Assembly (NCBI GenBank): GCA_028583415.1
Contig: CM053276.1
Span: forward strand, 125,886,007 to 125,950,006
Origin: Protea cynaroides
Taxonomy: Eukaryota; Streptophyta; Magnoliopsida; Proteales; Proteaceae
Direction: 5' to 3'
DNA: 64,000 nt
The translations under genes and the position numbers were made by a program. Below are positions 34,851-45,710 of this stretch, piece by piece (the first letter of the stretch is position 1; the number at the start of each line of letters is the position of its first letter). A model generated the notes under the pieces. It had not been told where the DNA came from, searched no databases, and worked only from the letters and a program-made list of their open reading frames with translations.

Positions 34851-36870
34851 TGATGAACTTGATATGACACTGAGAGGGGGGGTAAATCAGTGTCTTAGAC
34901 TTTTTCTTGATAAAATCAATGCTGTCCAGAGCTGTTGGATATTTGATTTGTCAATACACATAATCGTATACAAATCCACCTCGCTACCACTCAGTGGCCA
35001 GGTCTACTAGATTTGTACACCCATCCTGCAAACCATCCCACACACTCCAAAATATATCAGAAAGCAAACACACAGAACACAAAGATATTACGTGGTTCAC
35101 CACCACAGTATGTGATGGCTAATCCAAGGAGTAATGTCCCACGGGCTCCATACTTACTCAATACTCAACTTTTAGTCTCTTATAGACAAGGATACTAACC
35201 CTATATTTTCTCAGCATAAAACTGAAAGGGCGTAACAAGGCCAAAATTCAGGTATAAAATCAGTGTCCAGCACCCACTGAACACACCACAAAAAAATATT
35301 TTGGGACTTATAAGAATTGTCCTACAATGAAACCCACAACCTAGATAGGTATTCTACTATTTTTCTTTCACCTATACTAGCATACAATGCATAAAAATTA
35401 TTTAAAGAGATAGGAAATGAGAAAATCTCACAACCAATATTCTTGAATTGCCAGCAATAATTTTTGACGCTCTACACTGCTTTGAGAAACTCTGAACAGC
35501 CTTCAATGATAGTGAAGCTTGAACCATAGAGCTCGTCTTGATCATAGGCTTCCCATCTCCTCCACAATCACCATGAATGAACAATAAACAGCCTACCAAC
35601 ATCTTTCATGGATTCAGCAATCCATTGATGCAAAAAGAAGGGGTAGATGGTAATAAATCTTCTCACTGGACACTCAGACTAGCAAAATCACTCTCTGTAG
35701 CTTCAAAACAATTTTTTCAATATTTTCTGCTCATTCACGAATCCCAACGGCGCCCAATAGTAGAGCATCCAAAAATATGGAAGCTGCAATTTGAACGGTC
35801 CGATTTGGAGCTCGGATGAAGAAGATATGGCAATTTAAAGTTCGGCGAATCACAGATAAGGAAAGAGAATCTTTCCTTATATAAACACTCACCTGCGCCG
35901 CACCGTAGTCGCGCCGCCGATGCGCTGTCGAGATCGTATTGGTCGTTCGAAGCATCTTCAGCGGCGTCCATCGGATCGTTTGCAAAAAGGCGGGATTGTC
36001 TGATGCCCGTCGGATCCGCATAAACCGCATCAGCGAACCTCAGATTCAACATGGAGCGCAGGATCCGGATCAATCGCGTCGCTGCACCGTATGCGCATCA
36101 TACTGGATCAATGCGCTGCTTTCGTATGACGTGGTACATTTATTTAATGTGCATCTGGCCAATCACATCATGCGCGGGAGAATCTAGGTGCAGCGTCAGC
36201 GATACACAGTAACCCGCCTTCACCAGAACCATTGATTTGGAATCTGGCATGTGTGGCTTTATTTGGGCGGCCGATCTCGCATCTTCTTCATTCTTCTCTT
36301 CCTAAAATGCCCCTGAGAACATTCAAAAAGGCGTCTGTAACCATGTATTCTTCAAAGAAACCCTGTACGAGTGATTTCTTCTCGAACTTTTGCCTCTCTC
36401 TCTCTCTCTAGACATTCTGTCGAACAGCTTCGGTGCATGCACCATGGCCCTGTGCGCGCGGCTGTGTTGCCTTGCGGCATGGCTTGCGCACAGCAGCTGT
36501 GTGCGTGTGCCATGGATGCATGCTTGTGGCTTAGCCTGCGGACCTTGCTGCTGCTTGTCTGTGGTGCCATGCGGCTGGCCATCTGGCTGGCTGCCACTAT
36601 GGTCCTATGGCCCTCGGCCAGGTTGGTTGCCATGGTGGCATGCCACCTAGGCACAGTGGGTCCCACCCGCATCTGGGTCCCACAATTTTCTCTCTCCTCT
36701 CTCTCTCTCTACAGGCTTTTCTCTCTATTTTTCATGCTTCACATCGCCTGTAACAAAGCCGCATCGCCTGTTTCACTGCCATATCGCCTGTAGGGTCCGC
36801 AGACACTCTCTCTCATCAAACTTGGCCCAGTTAGCCCAATTTACCAACAATTACAATATGAAGGCCAACA
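34851..36870. mobile_element. Solo LTR of a 2-kb family, copy 1
   Basis: It starts TGATGAACTTGATATGACAC and ends AAGGCCAACA, flanked by AATTA and CATTA, which match at four of five positions. It is homologous along its length to 45711-47759. Inside are the ATTACGTGGTTCACCA motif (35089) and a GC-rich, Cys/Leu-coding-looking segment (36430-36680) that is not a gene. Confidence 0.85.
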
Positions 36871-36952
36871 CATTACCATTGCTGAATAAAGCTCTGGATA
36901 TCCTACCAAAGAAACTAGAGTGATTCGGGGAGTTTGAAGCTCTTTAGAGAGG

Positions 36953-37390
36953 ATCATGAGATGAACATATCAGAAAAAGAAAAAAAAAATCTGAAAGCCT
37001 AACCTTCTCTTGTGTTTCTTCCCTTTTCTTCCCCTGTTTCCGTTTTTCTACGAATTCGATTTCCTTCTCCCAATACTATAGGTTAGAGACGAAGAACTTA
37101 AAAATTTCTGAAACATACACACACAATTCCACATACATTAGGTGGGGATCGGAGAGAGAGAGGAGAGAGAAAAAGGGAAAAGAGTTGCAGAGGATCATGA
37201 GATGAACAAATAAAAAAAAAAAAAAAAAATCTGAAACCCTAACCCTCTTTTGTGTTTCTTCCCTTTTCTTCCCCTGTTCTCGTTTTTTTGCAAATTCAAT
37301 TTCCTCCTCCCAATACTATAGGTTAGAGACGAAGAACTTAAAAATTTCTGAAAAATACACACGCAATTCCACATACATCTCTAAACCTTG
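36953..37390. repeat. Direct duplication of about 240 bp
   Basis: GAGGATCATGAGATGAACA at 36950 and 37190 starts two copies. Both contain TTGTGTTTCTTCCCTTTTCT and ACTATAGGTTAGAGACGAAG (37075 and 37315). The poly-A stretch differs in length. Confidence 0.9.
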
Positions 37391-37990
37391 TTTCATGGTC
37401 TGTCTCTTCTCTCGGATCTTGTGATTTGTTGCAGAGAGCTTCCAGTATAGAGGACGGCCTACATAGAAGGTAATGGCAAATATAAGCATGACGGAAACTA
37501 CTCGACACGAAACCCTGGATACTAAAAGACACCATTGTTTTCTTCTTCTGTTGTTTCCCATTCCAGAGAGATGCTTCACCCGTTCCTTCCTTCAGAGTTT
37601 GTGACAGTGAAGTTACGGGAGCTATTTCAGATTTGTTTGGTGGAGCTGTATAGCATAGTTCCAATAAGCTTGCAAGCGGGAGGATTTCAGCCATGGGATT
37701 CTCAGATCTTGATTCCCTTTCAGATGTGGTAGAAAGGAAAGGATATGATGGTATCTATCTGGTGTGCTTCCGTCCATCCACAGTCTACATTAGACATTTT
37801 TTTCTACCTGATTATGCTATTGACGGTTGGGCATCGAGGATTTCATCCAGGGTAGATCTGGAGAAGAAGAAGAAACAAGATTAACAGATTTTTTTTCTAC
37901 CTAGTGAAGGAGGGTAAAATTGTCTTTCAATATTTCTTTTAAGGTATTATTGTCCAATTCAAATTTACTTTTGGATGACATCAGAAACTA
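37391..37990. other. Interior of the TIR element, unrecognised
   Basis: Short open frames occur on both strands (up to 118 codons, minus 37694-37338) without a recognisable domain. A captured gene piece is possible but unsupported. Confidence 0.35.
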
Positions 37991-38678
37991 AGGGTGTCAA
38001 AACTGGGCCTGGCCCGGTAGCATGGACCGAGCCAGCCCGATATAACCCGAACCCAGCCCGGACCGAGCCTTAATGGACAGGTTTTGGTCTGAGCTTGTAA
38101 AGCCCGACACCGTTTCAGCCCAAATCGAAACCAAATCGGACCGGTCCGTTAAGAAGCCCGAATTAACCCAAACCAATAAAACCCAACCCGAACACCGGTA
38201 AGGTCCGTTCGGGCCCAATTCTTAATTTTAATGGTTTTAAATTTCAATAGATTGTGTTACACTATTAGAGTTCACTTCATGATCTAGAAGATTATGTGAA
38301 TCTATAGTTGAAACAATTATGTTAATTGTTATAGTTTATTAAATTACATACATATGGAAGGAATAATGCTAATTTTATAGATAGAAATAATAAAATAGGC
38401 TATATAGTTTACATATAAAAGGGGTCTGATAAGCCCGATAAACCTAATCCGGACCGAACCAACCCGAATCACCTCAATAAACCCAGCCCGATATCAAACC
38501 GACACCGGACCAGCCCGATATCAAACCGACACCGGACCAGCCCGTTAGTTATTTTGTCCAGTGCAGCCCACCCCAGCCCGAACTCTTAATGGAAATGTTT
38601 TGGGCTGGGCTTATAAAACCCGACACCGGTTCAGCCCGGACCAAAATCGGCCCAGACCGGCCCGTTGACACCCTTATT
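37991..38678. mobile_element. hAT-type non-autonomous element, 8-bp target duplication
   Basis: AGAAACTA at 37983-37990 and 38679-38686 flanks an element beginning AGGGTGTCAAAACTGGGC and ending CCCGTTGACACCCTTATT. The interior is filled with AGCCCG/CGGGCT and CCGGACC words, as in the GGGTGTCAA..TTGACACCC plant hAT MITEs. A segment AGCCCGATATCAAACCGACA is duplicated in tandem near 38485-38545. Confidence 0.9.
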
Positions 38679-39960
38679 AGAAACTAACGGGATTCGTTTA
38701 ATGAAGTGGATCTATTTGATTAACAGTATTTAACGTTTGGGTGGTAGTTGATTTTTTTGAAAGATGTGGGTGGTAGGTGATGTTTTGAAACTATTATGGG
38801 GGGTAGCTGATTTTTTTTCTATTTGAATAACATTAAATTTCTCAATTCATTTTTATTATGATCTTCCGCTATATATTCTCTGATTTTATAGTTAAATGCG
38901 TTAGGGATATTGGTAGTTGGTTTGCACGACTTTTCTTGGTCTTGGGGTTGGACCGAATCAGCTCACGGCTTAGTCACATCTCCGGTTCACCTGAAATTGA
39001 GGTATGACACCTTGACATTCAAACTAGCCGGTGTCAACACCCATCTCATTCCATGCACAATGAAAGCTTCAAGCTGGGAAGCTCACCTTTCCAGAAGTTA
39101 TAGTGTTATGATTTATTTAGGACCTAGACATTCACTGGTCATCACGGACATCACGAAAATAGAGGAGTAATTTTGGTATTTAAAGAGGGGTTTGTGCAAT
39201 CCGATGGCCATTGAGGCACATGTCTACATCATTGACCACCGGTCCAATGTCAAAAAGAAAATTCATTATATTTTGAGAAACTTGAATTTTAGAATACAAC
39301 TTCTCTACATTATTCGGATTATAAAAGGGCATGCCCAATGAGATATCATCTTTTAGAATCTTTATCACTAGGGAGAAGGAGCCTTCCCTCCCTTAAAATG
39401 GTTACTCAAAATTTTTAATGTGATTCGAATTCATATCCATTTGCTTAGATATTTAAACTGATAGTCGGATATTGGATATGAATTTAAATACCTTTTGCTA
39501 CCTCGATGATAATCAGATACAAAATTGATTTGATCTATTAGCTTCAATGATATATGCTCCCATTACAGTTTAATATCTATTATAAGTATTTAAGAATTTA
39601 GGCTTTACAAGCCCAACCCAGCCCAAGTCTTGACCATAGTTAGTAAGTTTGCGTATTATATTCAAATAATACGTGAAACGTATTATTGTGCCGAATAAAA
39701 TGATTTTTTTTACAAATTATTGCATAGATTAGAAAAAATTTGTATTTCTTACATTGTAATGTATTATACATGAATAATAAGCATTGAGTGTATTAAACGT
39801 TTAAAATGTAAAAATAAAAAAAGAAAAGAAAAACCAAACACCTTCCCATGATCCCACTAGCTCTAAGAATTTAGAATAGAAAATTTTGGGGAGTGATTTA
39901 AAAAAATAAATATATGAAGTGATTTAAGGATATAAATCACAAGAAATTACAAAATTTAAA

Positions 39961-41253
39961 GAAAAAAATATGGATACTTCCCCTGTAGTTAATTCGAAAC
40001 CAGATATACCCCAAACATTTCAAACAATTACAAAAATATCTCTTAAAATAAAAACAAATTATAAAAATACCCAGTTCATTAATGATTTTTTTGTTATTTG
40101 ACGAAGTAAACATAAGCTTAAATCTTTAGTGCCCAATATGCCCCTACCTTCCCCTTTTTTTCTTCCTCACTATGGGTTTTACTAAAAACCAGTTCTGAAG
40201 CTCACTCGGTTAACCCCTTTCCGTCTTCGCCCTCCAAAGAACCCCTTTCCGTCTTCGCTCACTGGAGAACCCTTTTCCGACTTCAACTCTTAAGAACCTC
40301 TTTCCGTCTTCGCTCAAACCCGAGCAGGAATCTAGAAAACAGTATCTGTAAGTGGGATTGTCTGAATCGAACGAAGTGGGCAAGGCCAATCCGTCAATCG
40401 CTATCCCCCTGTCAACTTGATCATGGCATTCAGATTCAGTGTTGCCTCCTCCTCACTATGCCCTCCTGATAGGAATACGATTCCCGGCACTGCTGCCGGT
40501 GGCATCGTGTGATGCAATGTTGTACACGTGTACTCTGCAATTACCTCTGCAGCCAATCGTAGTTGTGGAAGTGACCATATTATTTTCCCTTAAAGACTAC
40601 AAGAACGGGTAAACCTTGAGGCCGTAAGAACTAGGAGTGACCATATTGGGCTTGGGGAGGGCTCCTTTTAGAAGCACACGGTGGCCGTTGAGCGCCTTGT
40701 AAACAACGGCCAAAACAGTCTCAGTGGCGGCCGCGCATTTCTTGATGTCGTGCTCAGTAAGGATCTCTGATTCAAGGATGGGGATGAGCCCCTTCTCTTG
40801 GCAGATAATAGCGTAACAGGCCAAACCCTGGGCGCTCTATTGGATAGACAGCTCGGATGGCTTAGAGGGTCCAATCTTGAGGACAGTATGCCACTTGGCA
40901 AAGTGGTCGCTAGCCTTGTAGTATTGCTGGCAACAGACACCGAGGGAGTCGAAGCCTTGGGTGGTAGTCTCGCCATTGGTGCCAGCGATACCGACGGTGC
41001 CCTTATCGACCTTGATACCTGGTAAATGCGCCAACAGACGCCATGAGGAACTTGAAGTGGAATTATTGAAACTCTTCCTACTCCTGCTACATTATGACCG
41101 TTTTTCTTTAAAATATCGAGGGGTATATTTGTCCATTTATTGTAAAGTTTAACATCGTTAAAAAAAAAAAAAAAAAAGAACAATTCTAATTGTATGAAAT
41201 GTTTGGGGTGTAAATTATAAGTAAACTACAAGGGAAGTATCCATAATTTTTTC
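39961..41253 (-). mobile_element. Pack-MULE-like element B carrying an aldolase fragment
   Basis: The same element as 5115-6452, with better preserved ends: ATGGATACTTCCCCTGTAGT at the left and, in reverse, ATGGATACTTCCCTTGTAGT at the right. AAATTTAAA flanks it at 39952-39960 and 41254-41262. It entered before the A/B duplication. Confidence 0.87.
40405..41034 (-). pseudogene. Fructose-bisphosphate aldolase fragment (captured), copy B
   Basis: On the minus strand GIKVDKGTVGIAGTNGETTT starts the match. HFAKWHTVLKIGPSKP, IICQEKGLIPIL and KCAAATETVLAVVYKAL follow, then LPKPNMVTP and, across the intron position (about 40610-40565), the FLSGG exon near 40480. It shares with copy A the TAG after SIQ but keeps the ICQE codons that are stops in A. 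The Lys of the KPNMV region is present, yet the enzyme lacks both ends and cannot act. Confidence 0.9.
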
Positions 41254-42300
41254 AAATTTAAAATACAAACTTCAAATGAATGTGGGAACCGTTACTTAAC
41301 ACTTCTTGCGGTATTATTGTTGTCACCTGCAACAGATTATCCTTGTCACATGCGAACCCTTAATTAGATGATAATTTTGTGTATGTTACATGGATTGCAA
41401 GGTTGTTTTTTATACAAATTTGTATTTATATGTTATTATTCTATTTGTTGAATGATGTAGATATCTATTATTGCAAATTCAATCTATGCCCGTATTTTTA
41501 TTCCAAAGGCTATTGTATTAAATACGTACCGTATTATTACCTTACGTGTTTTTTTTTAATACTAATTATTGGACCCCATATCGAAGTCTGTTTTCGTTTA
41601 ATGCCCGTATATATCCTTATTTGACTTTTTGCCATACCGAACTTACTAACTATGGTTTGGACGAATCCACCTACCAATTCGAACTTTTGGGATGATAATT
41701 TTACATGGTATTATAATGGGTTTTCATTGTCTCTACCATATTTAGTAAGTTTGGGTATGGCAAAAAGTCAGATAAGGATACATACTGGCATTAAACAGAA
41801 AGACTTCGATAATGGGAACAATAATCTGTTAAAAAAAAAAAAACACTTAAGGCAATAATATGAAATGTGTTTAATATAATAGCCTCTCTAGTAAAAATAC
41901 GTGACAGATTCACTATGCAATAGGCATCTACATCATTGAATGAATAGAATAATAACATATAAATGCAAATTTGTATTAAAAAAACCTAGCAATCCATGTA
42001 CACACAAAATCATCATCTAATTAAGGGTATGCATGTGACAACTATAATCCAACAAGAAGTGTTGGCTAACGGTTTCCATTTCCGTTTGAAGTATGTATTT
42101 AAAATTTATAACATTTTATGATTTATTTCCTTAAATCACTCCACATATTTATTTCCTTAAATCACTCCACAAATTTATCTCCTTAAATCACTCCACATAT
42201 CTATCTCATAAATTCACTCTCATGTTTATCTCCTTAAATGATTCTACAAATTTATCTCAAATTATTCCATATATTATCTCCTAATATACATTGTAATGTT

Positions 42301-42415
42301 TCGGAAACAAACTCTTTGCATTGCAGGGGTAAGGAAGCTGCGTACATTCTACCCCTCCTCAGACCCTGCAGTAGTAGAAGCTTCGTGCACTAGGACATCC
42401 TTTTTATACATTATA
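42301..42415 (+). mobile_element. Short 5'-truncated SINE, copy B
   Basis: It is flanked by ATACATTGTAATGTT (42286-42300) and ATACATTATAATGTT (42416-42430). The body has GGTAAGGAAGCTGCGTACAT and CAGACCCTGCAGTAG. It is orthologous to the insertion in A at 7903. Confidence 0.8.
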
Positions 42416-42633
42416 ATGTTCTAATTCAAAATGTCCATGGAAAAGTATGGGGAGAATTTCTTTATTCTAAATTCTTAGAGCTGGTGGACCATAGGGAAGG
42501 TTTTTTTTTTTTTTTAATTACATTAAATGCGTATTATTCATGTCTAATAAGTTTCAATGTAAAAACATGAATTTTCATGAATCTTTGCAATAATCCTAAA
42601 AAAAATCGTTTTATTCGGCACAATTATGGTTCG

Positions 42634-42846
42634 GTTCGGATCCAAATCGTCTCCTCCGGGCGGCGACCCCACTGGATGGTCGCCACGTGGAGGTCGGATG
42701 AATCCGACCCCTCCGTTCGAGCCGACACTCCCTTGTCGGCTCGAACGGAGGGGTTGGATTCATCCGACCTCCACGTGGCGACCATCCAACGGGGTTGCCG
42801 CGTCTCCTCCCTGAAGTACAGGGAGGAGACGATTTGAATCCGGTTC
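42634..42846. mobile_element. GC-rich hairpin MITE, about 0.21 kb
   Basis: Almost the whole element is one inverted repeat. GGATCCAAATCGTCTCCTCC (42638) reads back at 42822-42841, and GTGGAGGTCGGATGAATCCG pairs with the right half. The turn is at GCCGACA CTCCCT TGTCGGC (42721-42740). The right arm has about 20 extra bases near its tip (TGAAGTACAGGGAGG). It is absent from A, lies about 320 bp before the ATG of the intact BBE-like gene, and is much more GC-rich than its surroundings. Confidence 0.85.
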
Positions 42847-42868
42847 GTGTATTATTCACTTATAATAC

Positions 42869-43027
42869 GTGAACTTACTAATTATGGTCTCTACTATTCA
42901 TATAGCAATATATTAACAGCGAACTTACTAATTATGGTCTCCAGTGTTCATGTATCTATAGCATTAATAGCAAACTTACTAATTATGGTCTCTATTGTCA
43001 GTGTATCTACGTTATTAATTGCAAGTT
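42869..43027. repeat. Promoter minisatellite of the intact BBE-like gene
   Basis: About three copies of a 52-55-bp unit occur here, each starting GCGAACTTACTAATTATGGT or similar and ending TTATTAAT(A/T)GC. The A gene has about four. Confidence 0.8.
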
Positions 43028-43072
43028 TCAAAATCAGATCTTCCTATATATGGATCTCACCTCAAGTTTTCT

Positions 43073-43080
43073 TATAAATA
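43073..43080 (+). promoter_or_regulatory. Probable TATA box of the BBE-like gene
   Basis: TATAAATA lies 89 bp before the ATG at 43169, leaving room for a transcription start near 43105 and a 5' leader of about 60 nt. The pseudogene copy has a damaged version at the same place. Confidence 0.55.
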
Positions 43081-43168
43081 GATCTCAAACTCTACCTTTT
43101 CTATATATCCTCCTTTCACTCTCCTAGCTATTTCTTCAATCACCTCTCGTCGGTGAAGAAAAAGGGGA

Positions 43169-44743
43169 ATGGGCAGTTCGAGCTCTTGGATTACATTTCT
43201 GTTTTTATTTTTATTGTCCACAATTTCATGGGTGACTTCATTTTCAAACGATGAAGACTTTTTCCATTGTCTTCAGATCCATTCACAGAGCTCAATTCCA
43301 ATTTCCGATGCATTTTATAGCCAACAGAATTCTTCTTACTCAACCATCCTACAATCTTCTATACAAAACCTCAGAATTTTGTCATCCACCACCCCAAAAC
43401 CCCAATTTATCATCACACCGTTGAATGAATCCCATGTCCAAGCAGCTGTTATTTGTTCTAGACAACATGGTTTTCAAATTAGAGTTCGAAGTGGAGGTCA
43501 CGATTATGAGGGCCTCTCTTCCGTATCTGATATACCATTCATCATTGTTGATATGTCTAGTCTTCGATCAGTAGACGTGAATGTCGATGACCAAACTGCA
43601 TGGGTTCAAAGTGGGGCGGCAATAGGCGAACTCTACTACAGAATTGCAGAGAAGAGTCGAAAACTTGGCTTCCCAGCGGGTGTGTGTGATACCATAGGGG
43701 TTGGTGGGCACTTTAGTGGAGGTGGCTATGGTTTCTTGACACGAAAATATGGCCTCGCTTCCGACAACATTATTGATGCTCGGATCATTGATGTTAATGG
43801 CAAGATTCTAAATAGAGAATCCATGGGGGAAGATCTATTCTGGGCCATCAGAGGAGCAGGAGCAGCAGGTTTTGGGATCATTCTCTCCTGGAAAATCAAG
43901 TTAGTTCCTGTTCCAGACGTAGTTACGGTTTTCATTCTCAACAGGCCCATAGAGGAAGGTGCAAGCAAGCTGGTCTATCGGTGGCAACACATTGCAGATA
44001 AGCTAAATGAAGATCTATTCGTCAGAATTACCATTAGTAGTGACATTGCAAACAAAACAATAAATGCTGCATTCGAATCTCTGTACCTTGGTGGTGTTGA
44101 CGAGCTCCTCCAACTGATGGAACAGAGCTTTCCGGAGTTGGGTTTGAAGAAGAACGATTGTACCCAAATGAGTTGGATAGAATCAATTATTTACTTGTAT
44201 AACTTGCAAAGTGATAAAGGATTAGAAGTCTTATTGGAAAAGAATCAACGCAAATCTTTCTATAAGGCAAAATCTGACTATGTGAAGGAGCCCATCTCTG
44301 AAATTGTGTTGGAAGGGATATGGGAAAGGTTTCGTAAAGTGGAGGTGCCAGTGATGATCTTGACCCCAAATGGTGGAAAAATGAAAGAGATTTCAGAACA
44401 AGAAACTCCTTATCCACACAGAGAAGGGAACATATATGAAATTCAGTACCTAGCGTACTGGGACGGAGGGGATGCAGCAGCCAACGAGAATATCAATTGG
44501 ATAAAAGAGCTGTATAGCTACATGACTCCCCATGTTTCCAAGTCCCCAAGGGCTGCATATGCCAACTATAGGGATCTTGACTTGGGAACTAACGAAAATT
44601 GTCATGCAAACTGCCCAGAAGCTATGGATTGGGGTCACAAATATTTCAAGAGCAACTTTGAAAGATTAGTACAAGTGAAGACCAAGGTCGACCCAACTAA
44701 TTTCTTTAGGCATGAGCAAAGCATTCCACCTCTCACTATTTGA
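43169..44743 (+). CDS. Berberine-bridge-enzyme-like FAD-linked oxidoreductase, intact
   Basis: This is an intronless frame of 524 aa. Members of this family are secreted or vacuolar flavoproteins that oxidise alkaloids, sugars or monolignols. Residues 1-25 form a signal peptide (WITFLFLFLLSTISW). The FAD-binding PCMH domain covers roughly 70-250. It has RVRSGGHDYEGL with His111 as the expected histidyl-FAD link, and Cys173 in AGVCDTIGVGGHFSGGGYGF as the expected cysteinyl-FAD link. The family usually has Pro after that Cys; here it is Asp174, and His in the A pseudogene. The substrate domain follows, with GGKMKEISEQETPYPHREGN (402-421). The C-terminal BBE domain is YANYRDLDLG (464-473), YFKSNFERLVQVKTKVDP and FFRHEQSIPPL. 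The length is normal for the family. The start is supported by the signal peptide and the TATA spacing. The substrate cannot be told from sequence. Calling it reticuline oxidase would be unjustified. Confidence 0.95.
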   Translation: MGSSSSWITFLFLFLLSTISWVTSFSNDEDFFHCLQIHSQSSIPISDAFYSQQNSSYSTILQSSIQNLRILSSTTPKPQFIITPLNESHVQAAVICSRQHGFQIRVRSGGHDYEGLSSVSDIPFIIVDMSSLRSVDVNVDDQTAWVQSGAAIGELYYRIAEKSRKLGFPAGVCDTIGVGGHFSGGGYGFLTRKYGLASDNIIDARIIDVNGKILNRESMGEDLFWAIRGAGAAGFGIILSWKIKLVPVPDVVTVFILNRPIEEGASKLVYRWQHIADKLNEDLFVRITISSDIANKTINAAFESLYLGGVDELLQLMEQSFPELGLKKNDCTQMSWIESIIYLYNLQSDKGLEVLLEKNQRKSFYKAKSDYVKEPISEIVLEGIWERFRKVEVPVMILTPNGGKMKEISEQETPYPHREGNIYEIQYLAYWDGGDAAANENINWIKELYSYMTPHVSKSPRAAYANYRDLDLGTNENCHANCPEAMDWGHKYFKSNFERLVQVKTKVDPTNFFRHEQSIPPLTI

Positions 44744-44842
44744 GAAAAAAATGCCTCTTCATGTCAAAATGCTGCTTTATCATATGTTTATGTCAACTAT
44801 AGGGCCAAAAGTTCTTTGTATGTCAAACTAATAAATTCATCA

Positions 44843-44848
44843 AATAAA
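44843..44848 (+). terminator. Possible polyadenylation signal
   Basis: AATAAA lies 100 bp after the stop codon, with a T-rich stretch nearby. Copy C has lost the motif (ATCAAATTGGGAG at the same place). Confidence 0.35.
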
Positions 44849-44908
44849 GAGTGAAAATTTATTCACCTTCATCCCCTGAGGTACTACAAGAACCATATTA
44901 GATTTAAA

Positions 44909-45675
44909 TGTTGGAACTCTTGATAGATAATAAGTTAAGTGCATTAAAAGAGTTTAAGAGTTTGTAGGAAATAATTATTATTTTATTTGTATTTATAAAT
45001 CAGAAAAAATAGTTATTTTATATGTGATTGAGTTATACAATAACTCAAACTCTTGGATGTTTTTAGATCCTTGTTATCCACCTGTGTATGAATCTCTTGG
45101 TTTAAATGGAACCTTAATTATAGGGAATGATTACATGGTTATTTGAGTTGGCATGAACCGAATGGAACCTTGATTATAAGGAACGGTTGCATGGTCCCTT
45201 GAAATGTGTTAATAATTTTGAATTTGAATATGATTCTTTTTTTTCTTAACAAAAATAAATATGACTGTTGGATTGTAACTAACAGTTGTGATTGTTAAAA
45301 TTTAAATAAATTTCCAATCGTCACGTTTGAAAAGGTTCCAAATTGTGACTATTAAAATTTAAAATAAATCACCAACAATCACGTTTAATAAAAAAAACGT
45401 TCCGAAAGAAAAACAATTTAAGAAGAATGCTGCACAAAGCCATAATTAACAAAAACTCTTCAACTTGAAGAGAAATTCTCCAGAAGGAATTTCAAGAGTG
45501 CTGTCTGCAATTCTTTGGGTGCAAATTGAATCTTAGAGGTGAATTGCCAAAATCCCTGCAGCATTATACGGTGGGCAATAATCACCTTAAGGACAGTTTG
45601 GGGAGATTTCTGCACGCAATTATGCACTGCTATTTTTTGTTTTCATCTTCAATTCTACAATTAAATTTTCTAACA
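44909..45675. mobile_element. Solo LTR, 767 bp, probably Copia-type
   Basis: It begins TGTTGGAACTCTTGATAG and ends CAATTAAATTTTCTAACA, flanked by TTAAA and CTAAA (four of five match). Copy C (about 57825) lacks it. The TTCTAACA end is common in Copia LTRs. It lies 165 bp after the stop of the BBE-like gene. Confidence 0.8.
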
Positions 45676-45710
45676 CTAAATATAGGGAGTATAGAGTCTC
45701 AAAGTCATCA

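Larger units (their letters stand above)
34556..38812. mobile_element. TIR transposon (MULE-like) inserted in unit B, with nested elements
   Basis: Unit A is continuous at this point (about 3600). The left end AATCACCTACCACCCATACC with CTTTCAAAAAAC is matched in reverse by the right end: AATCAGCTACCCCCCATAAT, then ATCACCTACCACCCACATCT and TTTCAAAAAAATCAACTACC. Inside are a solo LTR (34851-36870), a 240-bp direct duplication and a hAT MITE (37991-38678). The own content is about 1.5 kb with no transposase. I could not identify a 9-bp duplication, so the superfamily is an inference. Confidence 0.65.
39632..42889. mobile_element. Foldback element with long inverted arms, copy B
   Basis: GACCATAGTTAGTAAGTTTG at 39632 matches the inverted GAACTTACTAATTATGGTC at 42871. 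B preserves the outer arm better than A: GTATTATATTCAAATAATAC (39654) pairs with text around 42850-42870, and TTGTGCCGAATAAAA (39687) pairs with 42607-42625. The aldolase MULE and the SINE occupy the same sites as in A; the hairpin MITE at 42634-42846 is a B-only insertion in the right arm. The unpaired centre is about 41640-41740. Confidence 0.8.

Noticed and set aside
36371..36793. 140-codon frame rich in Leu, Cys and Ala
   Set aside because: It lies in a solo LTR. The second LTR copy has a different reading (47301-47723), so no conserved protein is indicated.
43169..44743. Naming the intact gene reticuline oxidase or another specific alkaloid enzyme
   Set aside because: The BBE-like family covers many substrates, and nothing in the sequence decides between them.
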